From Spongiivirga citrea (GTDB lineage Bacteria; Bacteroidota; Bacteroidia; Flavobacteriales; Flavobacteriaceae): DNA of 64,000 bases. The position numbers were made by a program, and so were the translations under genes. The stretch spans positions 248,001 to 312,000 of the forward strand of contig NZ_JAABOQ010000004.1 in the NCBI RefSeq assembly GCF_010671565.1. The letters run 5' to 3'. Positions 50,370 through 59,404 of the stretch are shown here, in pieces. Below the pieces are notes generated by a model. That model was not told the origin of the DNA. It was given only the letters and a program-made list of their open reading frames with translations, and did no database searches. Every line of letters starts with the position of its first letter. Within the stretch, counting starts at the first letter, position 1.

Positions 50370-51041
50370 ATGAAGCGAAAATGGTCATTTATAGGGCTAT
50401 TCTTACTTATTTTGACAGTGGACTTAGTTTTTAAAAACTATGAACACTTAGCTGGCTACCGTATTGTCAGCAAGCCACTAGTAATTATATCATTGTTAGT
50501 TTATTACATTTCTAATAGCCGATCTTTAGAGAAAGATGTAAAAAACCCAATACTAGTTGCACTGGTTCTTTTGATCATTGGTGACTTCTGCTTTTTGGCG
50601 TTTGAAAATGATATTTTCTTTAACCTTGGTTTTGTGGCTTTCATGGTTGCCAACTTTTTTTATTTCAAAGCCTTTTTAGCCAACACAGATTTTAATTTCA
50701 AATTACTTATCCCATTTTGGATATTGTGCGGAGTATATTTTTTTGTGATGCTATCTTACTTGTATCTCAGTATTGACCTGTATTTAATGCCTATGATGAT
50801 CTTTTTCATTATTATGGTAAGCATGGCCAATGTGGCATTAATGCGGTATAAGATGGTAAACAATAGTAGTTTTTATTTTGTCTTTATAGGCACCCTATTT
50901 TATTTATACTCAATAAGTTTGATCGCATTTGACAAATTTGACATGCCTGTTACTTACCAATATACACTAGAAATGGCAAGTTATGGTTTAGGGCATTTGT
51001 TAATCGTTTTGGGAATGCTAGAAGAAAAACAAACGAAGTAA
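50370..51041 (+). CDS. YhhN-like membrane protein (lysoplasmalogenase family)
   Basis: 223 residues with seven or eight predicted helices. Segments RIVSKPLVIISLLVYYISNS, LVLLIIGDFCFLAFENDIFF (G-D motif) and FIGTLFYLYSISLIAFDKFD correspond to the KP, GD and (S)D motifs of the YhhN/TMEM86 family, whose animal member hydrolyses lysoplasmalogens. The usual Asp of the third motif is absent here (SIS), so activity is uncertain. A paralogue follows 107 bases downstream. Confidence 0.75.
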   Translation: MKRKWSFIGLFLLILTVDLVFKNYEHLAGYRIVSKPLVIISLLVYYISNSRSLEKDVKNPILVALVLLIIGDFCFLAFENDIFFNLGFVAFMVANFFYFKAFLANTDFNFKLLIPFWILCGVYFFVMLSYLYLSIDLYLMPMMIFFIIMVSMANVALMRYKMVNNSSFYFVFIGTLFYLYSISLIAFDKFDMPVTYQYTLEMASYGLGHLLIVLGMLEEKQTK

Positions 51042-51148
51042 ACCACTATTTAGTGTTTACAACAACTGTTCATAACCCATAAAGAAAAGTTAATTACAAC
51101 ATCGTTGTTTTTACTATTTTGCCCTCGCAACTAGTAAAACCAGCCGGT

Positions 51149-51847
51149 ATGTCTTGGGATAAAAAATTTACTTTTATCTTCCTTATTATACTCTCTACTG
51201 ATGTGATTTTCACCAACTTTGAAAATCCGCTTCCATACCGTTTTTTTAGCAAACCATGCGTTATTGGTTCTTTATTGGTTTTTTTCTTTCTCAAAAGTAA
51301 ATCGTTTAGCAAGGTTGACCGCTATCCCATTTTATTGGCGCTATTTTTTATGCTCTTAGGTGATATAGCATTAATATATATAGATAACTTCTTTGCCTTT
51401 ACAGCAGGATTTACATTGTTTATGGCCGCCAATATTATGTACTTAATTGCTTTTTATTCTAAAGTAACTTACAATACTCAGGCAATCATTCCGTATTGGG
51501 CAGTGGTTATTGGCGTTTGTATAAGCATATTGTTAATCATATACGACGGCGTAGGTATTTTTCTTATTCCAGTATTAATATTTATGGTAATTGCATTTTA
51601 TATGGTGCAAACTACCTATATACGATATGGTACTACCAGCAAGAGGAGCTATTACCTAGTTTTTATAGGGGCAGTACTTTTTATAATATCGGAGTGTATT
51701 ATTGCCTTTAGAGTTTTTTATGTATCTGTGCCCTTCGAAAGAACTTTGGTAATGCTTACTTACGGATTAGGCAATTTCTTCATTATTAATGGACTATTAT
51801 TTGACAATAGCAGACAGCTTTTCTCTCCAACCCAGCATAAAGAATAG
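51149..51847 (+). CDS. second YhhN-like membrane protein
   Basis: About 232 residues, similar in layout to the preceding gene: RFFSKPCVIGSLLVFFFLKS, FFMLLGDIALIYIDNFFAFT and FIGAVLFIISECIIAFRVFY, followed by LTYGLGNFFIINGLL. The third motif has Glu (SE) rather than the common SD. The ATG at 51149 (MSWDKKFTF) is chosen over an upstream TTG. A tandem duplicate of the previous gene that has diverged strongly. Converges on the ndh gene with 10 bases between. Confidence 0.75.
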   Translation: MSWDKKFTFIFLIILSTDVIFTNFENPLPYRFFSKPCVIGSLLVFFFLKSKSFSKVDRYPILLALFFMLLGDIALIYIDNFFAFTAGFTLFMAANIMYLIAFYSKVTYNTQAIIPYWAVVIGVCISILLIIYDGVGIFLIPVLIFMVIAFYMVQTTYIRYGTTSKRSYYLVFIGAVLFIISECIIAFRVFYVSVPFERTLVMLTYGLGNFFIINGLLFDNSRQLFSPTQHKE

Positions 51848-51857
51848 AGGAAATTTG

Positions 51858-53147
51858 CTATCGTGCGCTCTTCTGTTTATAGGGTCTAATAATTAATCTT
51901 GCCTCACGATCAAACCGAACGTAGTTATAGACCCAATTGATAAATACAACCATCCTATTTCTAAATCCTATTAAGAAAAATAGGTGCACAAACATCCAAA
52001 TAAACCATGCAAAGACACCTCCGAAACGCAGTTTTTTCATATCGACAACTGCCTTATTCCGGCCTATTGTCGCCATAGAACCCTTATCCTTGTATTCAAA
52101 AGGAATCATTTTTGCCCCCTTTATCATTTTTACCAAATTTTCACCTAGAGCCTTACCTTGTTGAATTGCGACTTGCGCAACCATAGGATGACCATATTTA
52201 AAGATTTCGTTTTCCATAAATGCGACATCTCCCACTGCAAAAATATTATCATAGCCTTGTACTTTGCTAAACGAATCGACTTTAATACGGCATGATCTAT
52301 CTACCAAACATGTTGCATCAATTCCGGGAATATCGGCAGCTTTTACTCCCGCAGCCCAAACCATAGTAGCGGTCTTAAATTCTATATCTGTATTAGTGGT
52401 TACTGTGCGACCGTCATAATCGGTTACTCTTGTATTTTTCCAGACATTCACTCCCAATTTTTCAAGAAACATCTCTGCCTTTAGTGAGGCTTTTTCACTC
52501 ATTGTAGGCAATACTCTATCTCCACTTTGAACTAGGTTAATTTGTACTTGACGTGTATCGAGATCAGGATAGTCTTTTGGCAATATCCCTTTTTTAATCT
52601 CGGCTAAAGCACCAGCTAATTCGACCCCTGTAGGACCAGCACCAACAATAACAAAACTCATTAAGGCGTTGCGTTCATTAAGATCATCAGTCAAAAGTGC
52701 TTCTTCAAAATTCTCGAGAATAAGACTACGTAAATTAAGGGATTGAGGAACCGTTTTCATTGCCATACTATTGGCTTCTACCTGCTTATTACCAAAAAAA
52801 TTGGTTTTAGAACCCGTAGCTATTACTAGATGATCATACTTTAGACTTCCTATATTGGTATGAATCAAATTATCTTCAGTTTGGATATGATTCACGCTAG
52901 CCAAGCGAAAATAAAAATTGGGAAAGTCCTTTATTACCTTTCTAATCGGGTATGCTATAGAATCAGGCTCTAACCCACCGGTTGAAACTTGATATAATAA
53001 AGGTTGAAAAGTATGGTAGTTATGTTTATCGAGTAATACCACTTGTACTTCTTGTTTTGCAAGTTTTTTTGCTAGCGAAATTCCAGCAAATCCGCCGCCA
53101 ATAATGACAATTCTCGGAAAACTAGTTTGTGGTATATTCATATACAA
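51858..53147 (-). CDS. ndh: type II NADH dehydrogenase (NDH-2)
   Basis: 429-residue peripheral inner-membrane flavoprotein that passes electrons from NADH to quinone without pumping protons. Two dinucleotide folds: FAD site IVIIGGGFAGISLAKKLA near the N-terminus, and NADH site FVIVGAGPTGVELAGALAE in the middle. YDNIFAVGDVAFM is the second FAD motif. The C-terminus has an amphipathic/hydrophobic segment (FAWFIWMFVHLFFLIGF) that attaches it to the membrane. Single-gene unit. Confidence 0.95.
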   Translation of the reverse strand: MYMNIPQTSFPRIVIIGGGFAGISLAKKLAKQEVQVVLLDKHNYHTFQPLLYQVSTGGLEPDSIAYPIRKVIKDFPNFYFRLASVNHIQTEDNLIHTNIGSLKYDHLVIATGSKTNFFGNKQVEANSMAMKTVPQSLNLRSLILENFEEALLTDDLNERNALMSFVIVGAGPTGVELAGALAEIKKGILPKDYPDLDTRQVQINLVQSGDRVLPTMSEKASLKAEMFLEKLGVNVWKNTRVTDYDGRTVTTNTDIEFKTATMVWAAGVKAADIPGIDATCLVDRSCRIKVDSFSKVQGYDNIFAVGDVAFMENEIFKYGHPMVAQVAIQQGKALGENLVKMIKGAKMIPFEYKDKGSMATIGRNKAVVDMKKLRFGGVFAWFIWMFVHLFFLIGFRNRMVVFINWVYNYVRFDREARLIIRPYKQKSAR

Positions 53148-53275
53148 AGTTCTTTATAGTGTAAAAGTAAAATCGCTTTTTAAATATCATATCATGAACG
53201 TTAAAAATAATTTAAAAAAAAGTGTAACGTTGTATAAACAATGACTACTTATAGTTATAACACTAACTAGCCTGC

Positions 53276-53770
53276 GTGACAAAAGAAGATGAACATAGTT
53301 TTGTGAAATTACTGGAGGAAAACCAAAACATTATACATAAGGTTTGCCGTATTTACACAAATAATTACAGTGCGCATAATGATCTTTTTCAAGAGATTAC
53401 TATACAGCTTTGGAAAGCCTTTCCGAAATTTCGAGGGGATGCGAAGTTTAGTACATGGATGTATCGTGTAGGATTGAACACCGCTATTACCCTATACAGA
53501 AAGTCCAAAAAGCGAATCAAAACACAAGAAATTGATACGATTCAATTTAAACTTTCAGCACAGGAATATGACAATACTGAAGAGGAACAACTAAAACTAA
53601 TGTACCAAGCCATTCATCAATTAAATGATATTGAAAAGGCATTGGTCTTTTTGTATTTAGAAGACAAAAATTATAAAGAAATATCAGATACCATGGGTAT
53701 CAGTGAGGTTAATGCTCGTGTGAAGATGAACCGAGTCAAAACCAAACTTAAAAAAATACTTAATCCGTAA
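53276..53770 (+). CDS. ECF-type sigma factor, GTG start
   Basis: 164 residues. Region 2: NYSAHNDLFQEITIQLWKAF and KFRGDAKFSTWMYRVGLNTA; region 4: DIEKALVFLYLEDKNYKEIS with the HTH MGISEVNARVKMNRVKTKLK. The start is GTG at 53276, which gives the full region 2.1. The next gene, 4 bases downstream, encodes a small membrane protein that could serve as anti-sigma factor. It is unrelated in neighbours to the sigma factor at 31758. Confidence 0.93.
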   Translation: MTKEDEHSFVKLLEENQNIIHKVCRIYTNNYSAHNDLFQEITIQLWKAFPKFRGDAKFSTWMYRVGLNTAITLYRKSKKRIKTQEIDTIQFKLSAQEYDNTEEEQLKLMYQAIHQLNDIEKALVFLYLEDKNYKEISDTMGISEVNARVKMNRVKTKLKKILNP

Positions 53771-53774
53771 TGCT

Positions 53775-54407
53775 ATGGATGAATTAGAATTACTAAAAAA
53801 AGATTGGAATACGCGAACAGATCCGCAAGTTTCTCAAGACGATATTTATAAAATGCTCCATAAAAAATCCTCCTCTAAGGTGAAGTGGATATTTTATATA
53901 AGTGTTATCGAGCTATTGATTGGCGTGGTCTCAACAATTTGGTCATTATCACATTCAAATGAGAATTTTATTCTTAATGATGGTAAACATGACTATAGTT
54001 GGTTACCAGTTATTTTTGAAAGTGTAGCCTGTTTAATTATTGTCTACTACGCCATTAAATTTTATAAAAATTACAAGAAAATTAGTGTAGATGATGATGC
54101 TAAAACATTAATGAAAAACATTATTGTAGCAAGACGGACAGTTAAAAATTATATTACAGTTAGTTTGATTTCCGGAGGGGTATTTGTAATGACTGGTCTA
54201 TTTTTAGCCTCTTCGGTTTCTCCCATCTTTTTAGAATTATATGAAAACAATAATCATTTAGTTGCATATTTAGTTTTAATCGCTATTATCCTAGTTATCA
54301 CCACCTTTATAATTGGTGTAATATGGTTGCTATATCAACTAATTTATGGGCTATTATTAAGAAATCTTAATAAGAACTATAAGGAAATAAAAAAGTTAGA
54401 GGTTTAA
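53775..54407 (+). CDS. membrane protein, possible anti-sigma partner
   Basis: 210 residues: a short cytoplasmic N-terminus (MDELELLKKDWNTRT, about 35 residues) then helices at about 36-58, 78-96, 125-147 and 157-185. The N-terminal ELLKKDWNT pattern recurs in flavobacterial proteins beside sigma factors. There is no recognised zinc or binding motif, so the anti-sigma role rests on adjacency to the sigma gene (4 bases) and topology. Confidence 0.72.
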   Translation: MDELELLKKDWNTRTDPQVSQDDIYKMLHKKSSSKVKWIFYISVIELLIGVVSTIWSLSHSNENFILNDGKHDYSWLPVIFESVACLIIVYYAIKFYKNYKKISVDDDAKTLMKNIIVARRTVKNYITVSLISGGVFVMTGLFLASSVSPIFLELYENNNHLVAYLVLIAIILVITTFIIGVIWLLYQLIYGLLLRNLNKNYKEIKKLEV

Positions 54408-54476
54408 GTGTTGAAAGGCAACCATATTTAGGCAAGGCCTGAAGGTCGGTCTGACTACTGTAAACTGAATACTAAA

Positions 54477-55280
54477 TCAATACTGCCACTTCCGAGTTTT
54501 ATTCAACTCTTCCTCGGCTTGAATTTCTTCGGTAGGAATTACCTTTAAAAAAGATGGATGCTGTTCAATAGCGTATTCTAGCTTTTCTACGATCTCTTCG
54601 ATTGTTTCACTTTCGTAATCAATATCCAACGGTGCTTTAATTTCCATTGACTGCAAAATACCCTTTTTCTTTATACGAAGACCTTTCTTATCAAATGATC
54701 TTCTAAAGCCATCAATTACAATTGGCACCACTATTGGCTTATATTGTTTGATAATATGAGCTGTACCTTTTCTAATAGGTTTCCATGGTTTCGTGGTTCC
54801 TTGTGGAAAAGTGATTACCCAACCATCATTTAAAGCTATACCAACGTTTTCCGTATCCTGAGTATTGACCTCTCGCTTAACATCTTTTCCTTCTGAGCGC
54901 CATGTTCTCGATACACTAATAGCACCGGCATAAGCCAATATCTTGGGAAGCAATCCAGACTTCATCGTTTCAAAGGCCGCTACATAATAAATATTCATCT
55001 TAGGTTGCCAAATGTACCCTACGTTTTTAATAGAATCTACTCGACCGCTTAAGCTAGCATTGAAAACATGAAACATTGCCACCACATCGGCAAAATATGT
55101 TTGATGGTTGGAAACAAAAAGCACTCCATTTTCAGGAAGGTCCTTGAAGATTTCTGAACCTTCTATTTCTAATTTATTAAAACCTCGATAGCGACCATGA
55201 GTTAGTACACCGAAGAGTCGGATAACAAATTTTTTAAGGAAAAGTATGTGCCCAAAAGGATTCCTTTTAAATAAGGCCAT
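54477..55280 (-). CDS. 1-acyl-glycerol-3-phosphate acyltransferase (PlsC-like)
   Basis: 267 residues with a single PlsC acyltransferase domain. Catalytic motif I is NHQTYFAD (HxxxxD form) and motif III is FPQGTTKP, where the usual EGTR/EGTT Glu is replaced by Gln. Motif IV-like PIVVPIVIDGF follows. This enzyme class adds the second acyl chain to lysophosphatidic acid or related lipids at the inner membrane. The Gln change is conservative but worth noting; substrate may be a lipid other than LPA. Confidence 0.88.
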   Translation of the reverse strand: MALFKRNPFGHILFLKKFVIRLFGVLTHGRYRGFNKLEIEGSEIFKDLPENGVLFVSNHQTYFADVVAMFHVFNASLSGRVDSIKNVGYIWQPKMNIYYVAAFETMKSGLLPKILAYAGAISVSRTWRSEGKDVKREVNTQDTENVGIALNDGWVITFPQGTTKPWKPIRKGTAHIIKQYKPIVVPIVIDGFRRSFDKKGLRIKKKGILQSMEIKAPLDIDYESETIEEIVEKLEYAIEQHPSFLKVIPTEEIQAEEELNKTRKWQY

Positions 55281-55336
55281 AAATTACATTTAGGTTTTAG
55301 CGAACAGCAAATTTACAAACAAAATTAAGTTTGCCG

Positions 55337-55978
55337 TCATAAAATTTCTTTTAGCAGTTGTTTGATCTCACTTAACATCATAGCTGTTGCGCCCCAAACC
55401 ACTTGATCATTTAATAAAAAAGCAGGTACTTTTATTTGTTGAGCGTATGATGTTTCAAGCGTCTTAGTGATTACATTTTCGTCGGATAAAAAATCGGATA
55501 ATGCAACTTCTAAAATGGCTTCTACCTCGCTTTCTTGCGGTGTGAAAATCGGAGTTTCATTTAAAACTCCAATAAAAGGCAATACTGTAAAATTGCTCGG
55601 GGGAATATAAATATTCGAACATTGTTTATATACTTGAATATTATCAGTTGAAATCCCGATTTCTTCCTCCGTTTCTCGCAAAGCGGTATGTTGAAGGTCA
55701 ATATCTTTATCCTCGACTTTCCCGCCAGGAAACCCCACTTGATTGCTATGCACCCCTTTATAGGTCTTACGTAAGATTAAAATGAAAAAAGTCTCATTGT
55801 GCTCGTTTGGATAAAAAAGACACATGACAGCTGCCCTTTTTGGGTTTAAAGATTTTGAAGCAATTGCCTCTAATTCTTCGCGTCTAAGAGCCGGCGCCAT
55901 TTTAAGCTGCGCTTCTCGACCGGGTAAGTCGAGATTTTTTATTTTTGGGATGGACTTTTTAAAAGAATCAAATTTCAT
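55337..55978 (-). CDS. NUDIX hydrolase, CoA pyrophosphatase type
   Basis: About 213 residues. The Nudix box runs from GGKVEDKDIDLQHTALRETE to EEIG, and the preceding QVGFPGGK matches the UPF0035/CoA-pyrophosphatase signature (LxxHxGQxxFPGG-like, here VHSNQVGFPGG). It would hydrolyse CoA or related nucleoside diphosphates. The ATG at 55978 (MKFDSFKKS) is preferred to one three codons earlier, leaving only 3 bases to the start of the divergent cyclophilin gene. Confidence 0.9.
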   Translation of the reverse strand: MKFDSFKKSIPKIKNLDLPGREAQLKMAPALRREELEAIASKSLNPKRAAVMCLFYPNEHNETFFILILRKTYKGVHSNQVGFPGGKVEDKDIDLQHTALRETEEEIGISTDNIQVYKQCSNIYIPPSNFTVLPFIGVLNETPIFTPQESEVEAILEVALSDFLSDENVITKTLETSYAQQIKVPAFLLNDQVVWGATAMMLSEIKQLLKEIL

Positions 55979-55981
55979 AGC

Positions 55982-56689
55982 ATGCAATACCAGTATCGCC
56001 TGACAATAATACTATTATTTTTATTAGCAGCCTGTAGCAATAAAAAGAAAGAAACAACCCCCATAGAAACTCCAGCGACTGAGGTGATCGATACGCTGAC
56101 AATTGCCGAAGAAAAAACCGAAGTCAAAAAATCGAATGAGCCAATCGTTTCCAAAGAAACTATTATCCCATTTTTACAGCAATTTGAAAGGGAAAATAAA
56201 GAACGTGTAGTCCGCGTTACGACAGAATTTGGTTCTTTTGAGATTACGTTGAATAATGACACTCCATATCATAGGGCCAACATGATATTTTTAGCGAAAC
56301 AAAATTATTATAACGATACGCAGTTCCACAGAGTTGCAAAGGGCTTTGTTATACAAGGAGGAAGTTCTGATAATCCTAAAATTGGTAGAAAACGAAGGGA
56401 TATTGGTCGTTATGTGCTACCTCCTGAATTTAGAAAAAACCATAAACATCGTAGAGGAGCCGTTTCCATGCCTAGTAGTGAAAATGATAATCCGCATAAA
56501 CTGTCATCGCCCTTTGAATTTTTTGTGGTTCAAGCTGCCAAAGGTTCACCACACCTGGATGGTAGTCATACAGTATTTGGCTACGTAACAAAGGGGATGA
56601 ATGTGGTTGATAAAATTGCCAACCAACCCGTCGATAAACAGGAATGGCCATTAAATAATATATTAATGCAAGTGGAGATAGTTAAGTAA
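55982..56689 (+). CDS. cyclophilin-type peptidyl-prolyl isomerase lipoprotein
   Basis: 235 residues. A lipoprotein signal (ILLFLLAACSNKKK) is followed by an acidic linker and a cyclophilin domain from about residue 75: TEFGSFEITLNNDTPYHRAN, TQFHRVAKGFVIQGGSS (active-site F-H-R), FEFFVVQAAKGSPHLDGSHT and FGYVTKGMNVVDKIA. It would speed proline isomerisation in the periplasm or at the outer membrane. It faces away from the NUDIX gene with a 3-base gap; its promoter must lie inside that gene. Confidence 0.95.
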   Translation: MQYQYRLTIILLFLLAACSNKKKETTPIETPATEVIDTLTIAEEKTEVKKSNEPIVSKETIIPFLQQFERENKERVVRVTTEFGSFEITLNNDTPYHRANMIFLAKQNYYNDTQFHRVAKGFVIQGGSSDNPKIGRKRRDIGRYVLPPEFRKNHKHRRGAVSMPSSENDNPHKLSSPFEFFVVQAAKGSPHLDGSHTVFGYVTKGMNVVDKIANQPVDKQEWPLNNILMQVEIVK

Positions 56690-56728
56690 TAGGTAAACTT
56701 TAGCCTTAACCATCTCAAATCTATAAAA

Positions 56729-56760
56729 CAAAAAAGCCCTGACTCTCCAGTCAGGGCTTA
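56729..56760 (-). terminator. terminator of the DUF4293 gene, bidirectional
   Basis: AAGCCCTGACT and AGTCAGGGCTT form a perfect 11-bp stem with a 4-base loop. Minus-strand reading ends in TTTTTT. It lies between the convergent cyclophilin and DUF4293 genes and can serve both. Confidence 0.88.
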
Positions 56761-56787
56761 CGCACTAATACTACTAAGATTATAGGT

Positions 56788-57216
56788 TTATCGCAGTCGA
56801 TCAACTGATTTTACGAGATCCTCATCCTTTTTAATTGCCTTATTAGCCAATACTAATAAAACGATAGAAACGATTGGCAAAAAAGACCCAAAAGGAATAA
56901 GCTTCTCAATACCTTTCTCAGAAACCGGAGTTTCTCCAGATATGCTTAGTGACCAATACACCAATACCCCTAATAAAGTAACGTTTAATATTATGTTCAA
57001 TCTGTTTATCACAAATTGGTTTTGTCTCTTTTTAAATGCAAATATGCTAATTAATGCCAATACTGCACTAGCTATAAAAGCGATTAGCATATAAATACTA
57101 TCAGTCGCAAAAACTTGTTCATTATTAGCATTGGTATACAAAGGCACCCATAAATGGCCTATTCCCATCACTAATAAAACGATTAATAAATATACTGTTT
57201 GTATACGCTGTAGCAC
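56788..57216 (-). CDS. DUF4293 membrane protein
   Basis: 142 residues with four predicted helices, a Bacteroidota-specific family that is nearly always next to rho. The start MLQRIQTVYLLIVLLVMGIG is characteristic, with the second helix SIYMLIAFIASAVLALISIF, and the tail LVLANKAIKKDEDLVKSVDR is cytoplasmic. No function is known. It is divergent from rho. Confidence 0.9.
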   Translation of the reverse strand: MLQRIQTVYLLIVLLVMGIGHLWVPLYTNANNEQVFATDSIYMLIAFIASAVLALISIFAFKKRQNQFVINRLNIILNVTLLGVLVYWSLSISGETPVSEKGIEKLIPFGSFLPIVSIVLLVLANKAIKKDEDLVKSVDRLR

Positions 57217-57320
57217 AAGTTATGCATTTAGGATTGCAAAAATAAATGAATATTTAAAATATGAAACCCATTTTGACCTTAATATTAACTAAAAAAACGG
57301 TTGATATCGAACCTAATAAT

Positions 57321-57350
57321 TTTGAATTACCAAATATTGTTGTATCATTG
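57321..57350 (+). promoter_or_regulatory. probable rho promoter
   Basis: TTTG at 57321-57324, 18 bases, then TATCATTG at 57343-57350, one mismatch to TAnnTTTG. Start of transcription near 57356 would give a leader of about 105 bases before rho. Confidence 0.5.
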
Positions 57351-57359
57351 CATGAATAA

Positions 57360-57386
57360 CGCAGCCACGAATGTCTTTAGCTGCGA
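57360..57386 (+). promoter_or_regulatory. hairpin at the 5' end of the rho leader
   Basis: CGCAGC (57360-57365) pairs with GCTGCG (57381-57386) around a 15-base loop, right at the predicted 5' end of the rho mRNA. rho is autoregulated in other bacteria by its leader; this stem could stabilise the transcript or take part. No further leader structure was seen. Confidence 0.4.
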
Positions 57387-57462
57387 CATCCTATCAATTT
57401 TTTGACTCTTCCGTCATAAAATTTCAAATCAAACAATACACATTACACTATTATAATACTAC

Positions 57463-59130
57463 ATGTTCGAAATTTCAGAGTTAAAGCAAAAAAAGCTTGC
57501 TGAGTTGCAAGAAATTGCAAAAAATCTTAATGTTCCCAAATACCGCACATTAAAAAAACTTGATCTTGTTTATCAAATTCTTGACATACAAGCTGCAAAT
57601 CCCAGCGAAAAAACAGGTGGTTCTACTGAAAAAGCAGAGCGCCCGAATACTGCAAAACCAAAAAGAAAAAGATTAAACAAACCTGCAGGAGAAAAGACTG
57701 AAAAGACTGAACCTGCACAGGTAAGTCTTGACCTCGGTAAAGAATCTAAGGATGCTGCTCCAGTTAAAGAGGAACAAAAAGCACCTCAGGCTGATGCAAA
57801 AGCCGCAAAGCCAAGACAAAAAGAAGAGCACTCTTCTAGAGATACTGATTCAAATAAAAATCAGAAAAGAGATCGCAGAGATAATAGAGACAACAGAGAT
57901 AGCGGAAACAGCCGCCATCAGAATAAAAACCAAAACAAACATCAGAATCAAAAGAATTCCGGTAATGGGCAATCTAAACAAGAACGAAGCCGTTACCGCG
58001 ATCCTGATTTTGAATTTGACGGAATTATTGAAAGTGAAGGTGTCCTAGACATCATGCAAGATGGTTACGGCTTCTTAAGATCTTCTGATTATAACTACCT
58101 ATCCTCTCCTGATGATATTTATGTATCACAATCTCAAATTCGTTTGTTCGGATTAAAAACTGGTGATACCGTTTTGGGTAATGTTAGACCTCCTAAAGAA
58201 GGAGAAAAATATTTCCCACTTATTAAAGTATCAAAAATTAATGGTCTTGATCCTAATGTAGTACGAGACCGTGTTTCATTTGAGCATTTAACGCCATTAT
58301 TTCCACAAGAAAAATTCAACTTAGCGGATAGACAAAGTACTATTTCTAGTAGAATTATGGATTTGTTCTCGCCAATTGGTAAAGGACAACGTGGTATGAT
58401 CGTTTCACAACCAAAAACTGGTAAAACGATGTTACTAAAGGATGTGGCCAATGCTATTGCTGCCAATCATCCAGAGGTCTACCAAATGATATTACTTATT
58501 GATGAACGTCCTGAGGAGGTAACTGACATGCAGCGCAATGTTCGTGGTGAAGTAATTGCTTCTACTTTTGATAAGGAAGCACATGAACATGTAAAAATTG
58601 CCAATATTGTTTTAGAAAAAGCAAAACGTTTGGTCGAATGTGGTCATGATGTGGTGATTCTTTTAGATTCAATTACACGTTTAGCGAGGGCATATAATAC
58701 AGTACAACCAGCATCAGGTAAAATATTGAGTGGTGGTGTTGATGCGAATGCACTGCACAAGCCAAAGCGTTTCTTCGGTGCCGCTCGTAATATTGAAGGT
58801 GGCGGATCGTTATCGATCATTGCTACCGCACTTACTGAGACAGGTTCTAAAATGGACGAAGTAATCTTCGAAGAATTTAAAGGAACTGGTAATATGGAAC
58901 TTCAATTAGATCGTAAGATTGCCAATAGAAGAATATTCCCGGCGATTGATCTTACTTCATCAAGTACACGTCGTGATGACTTACTGTTAGACGAAGTTAC
59001 TATTCAACGTATGTGGATTATGCGTAAATACCTTGCGGATATGAACCCAGTTGAAGCGATGGAATTCATTAACGATCGATTTAGACAAACAAAAAATAAC
59101 GAAGAGTTTTTATTGACGATGAATCAATAA
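57463..59130 (+). CDS. rho: transcription termination factor Rho
   Basis: 555-residue hexameric RNA helicase. A SAP-like N-terminus ([20 protein letters not shown]) is followed by a polar insert, residues about 45-180, rich in Lys, Asn, Gln, Arg and Asp ([18 protein letters not shown]), the extension typical of Bacteroidota Rho. Then the cold-shock-like RNA domain ([20 protein letters not shown]) and the RecA-like motor with Walker [12 protein letters not shown], Walker [17 protein letters not shown] and the Q/R loops near the end. All key residues appear intact. Confidence 0.97.
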   Translation: MFEISELKQKKLAELQEIAKNLNVPKYRTLKKLDLVYQILDIQAANPSEKTGGSTEKAERPNTAKPKRKRLNKPAGEKTEKTEPAQVSLDLGKESKDAAPVKEEQKAPQADAKAAKPRQKEEHSSRDTDSNKNQKRDRRDNRDNRDSGNSRHQNKNQNKHQNQKNSGNGQSKQERSRYRDPDFEFDGIIESEGVLDIMQDGYGFLRSSDYNYLSSPDDIYVSQSQIRLFGLKTGDTVLGNVRPPKEGEKYFPLIKVSKINGLDPNVVRDRVSFEHLTPLFPQEKFNLADRQSTISSRIMDLFSPIGKGQRGMIVSQPKTGKTMLLKDVANAIAANHPEVYQMILLIDERPEEVTDMQRNVRGEVIASTFDKEAHEHVKIANIVLEKAKRLVECGHDVVILLDSITRLARAYNTVQPASGKILSGGVDANALHKPKRFFGAARNIEGGGSLSIIATALTETGSKMDEVIFEEFKGTGNMELQLDRKIANRRIFPAIDLTSSSTRRDDLLLDEVTIQRMWIMRKYLADMNPVEAMEFINDRFRQTKNNEEFLLTMNQ

Positions 59131-59200
59131 TAGATATTAGATCGCTGCGCTGTTGGATATGAGATATTAGACTTGCGGTTGCGAGATAAATTACGAATAG

Positions 59201-59233
59201 AATCCCATTTCATATGTTGAAATGGGATTTTTT
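59201..59233 (+). terminator. terminator of rho
   Basis: AATCCCATTTC and GAAATGGGATT form an 11-bp stem around a 7-base loop and run into TTTT. The other bases between 59131 and 59404 hold AT-rich sequence with loose copies of GATATTAGA and nothing else recognisable. Confidence 0.85.
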
Positions 59234-59404
59234 ACTTTTGAGGATTAGCCAAAATCTGTGGACATCGTTTAAAGCACCTTATTAATAGTAGTGCAGTGCA
59301 TTATAGCTCTTAAAGAATATTTTGATTTAAGCGGTATCTTTATACAAAGAAAAATAACACTCATTAGTGTTAAGTATTAGTTGTAAGCAATTTAGAACCA
59401 CATT

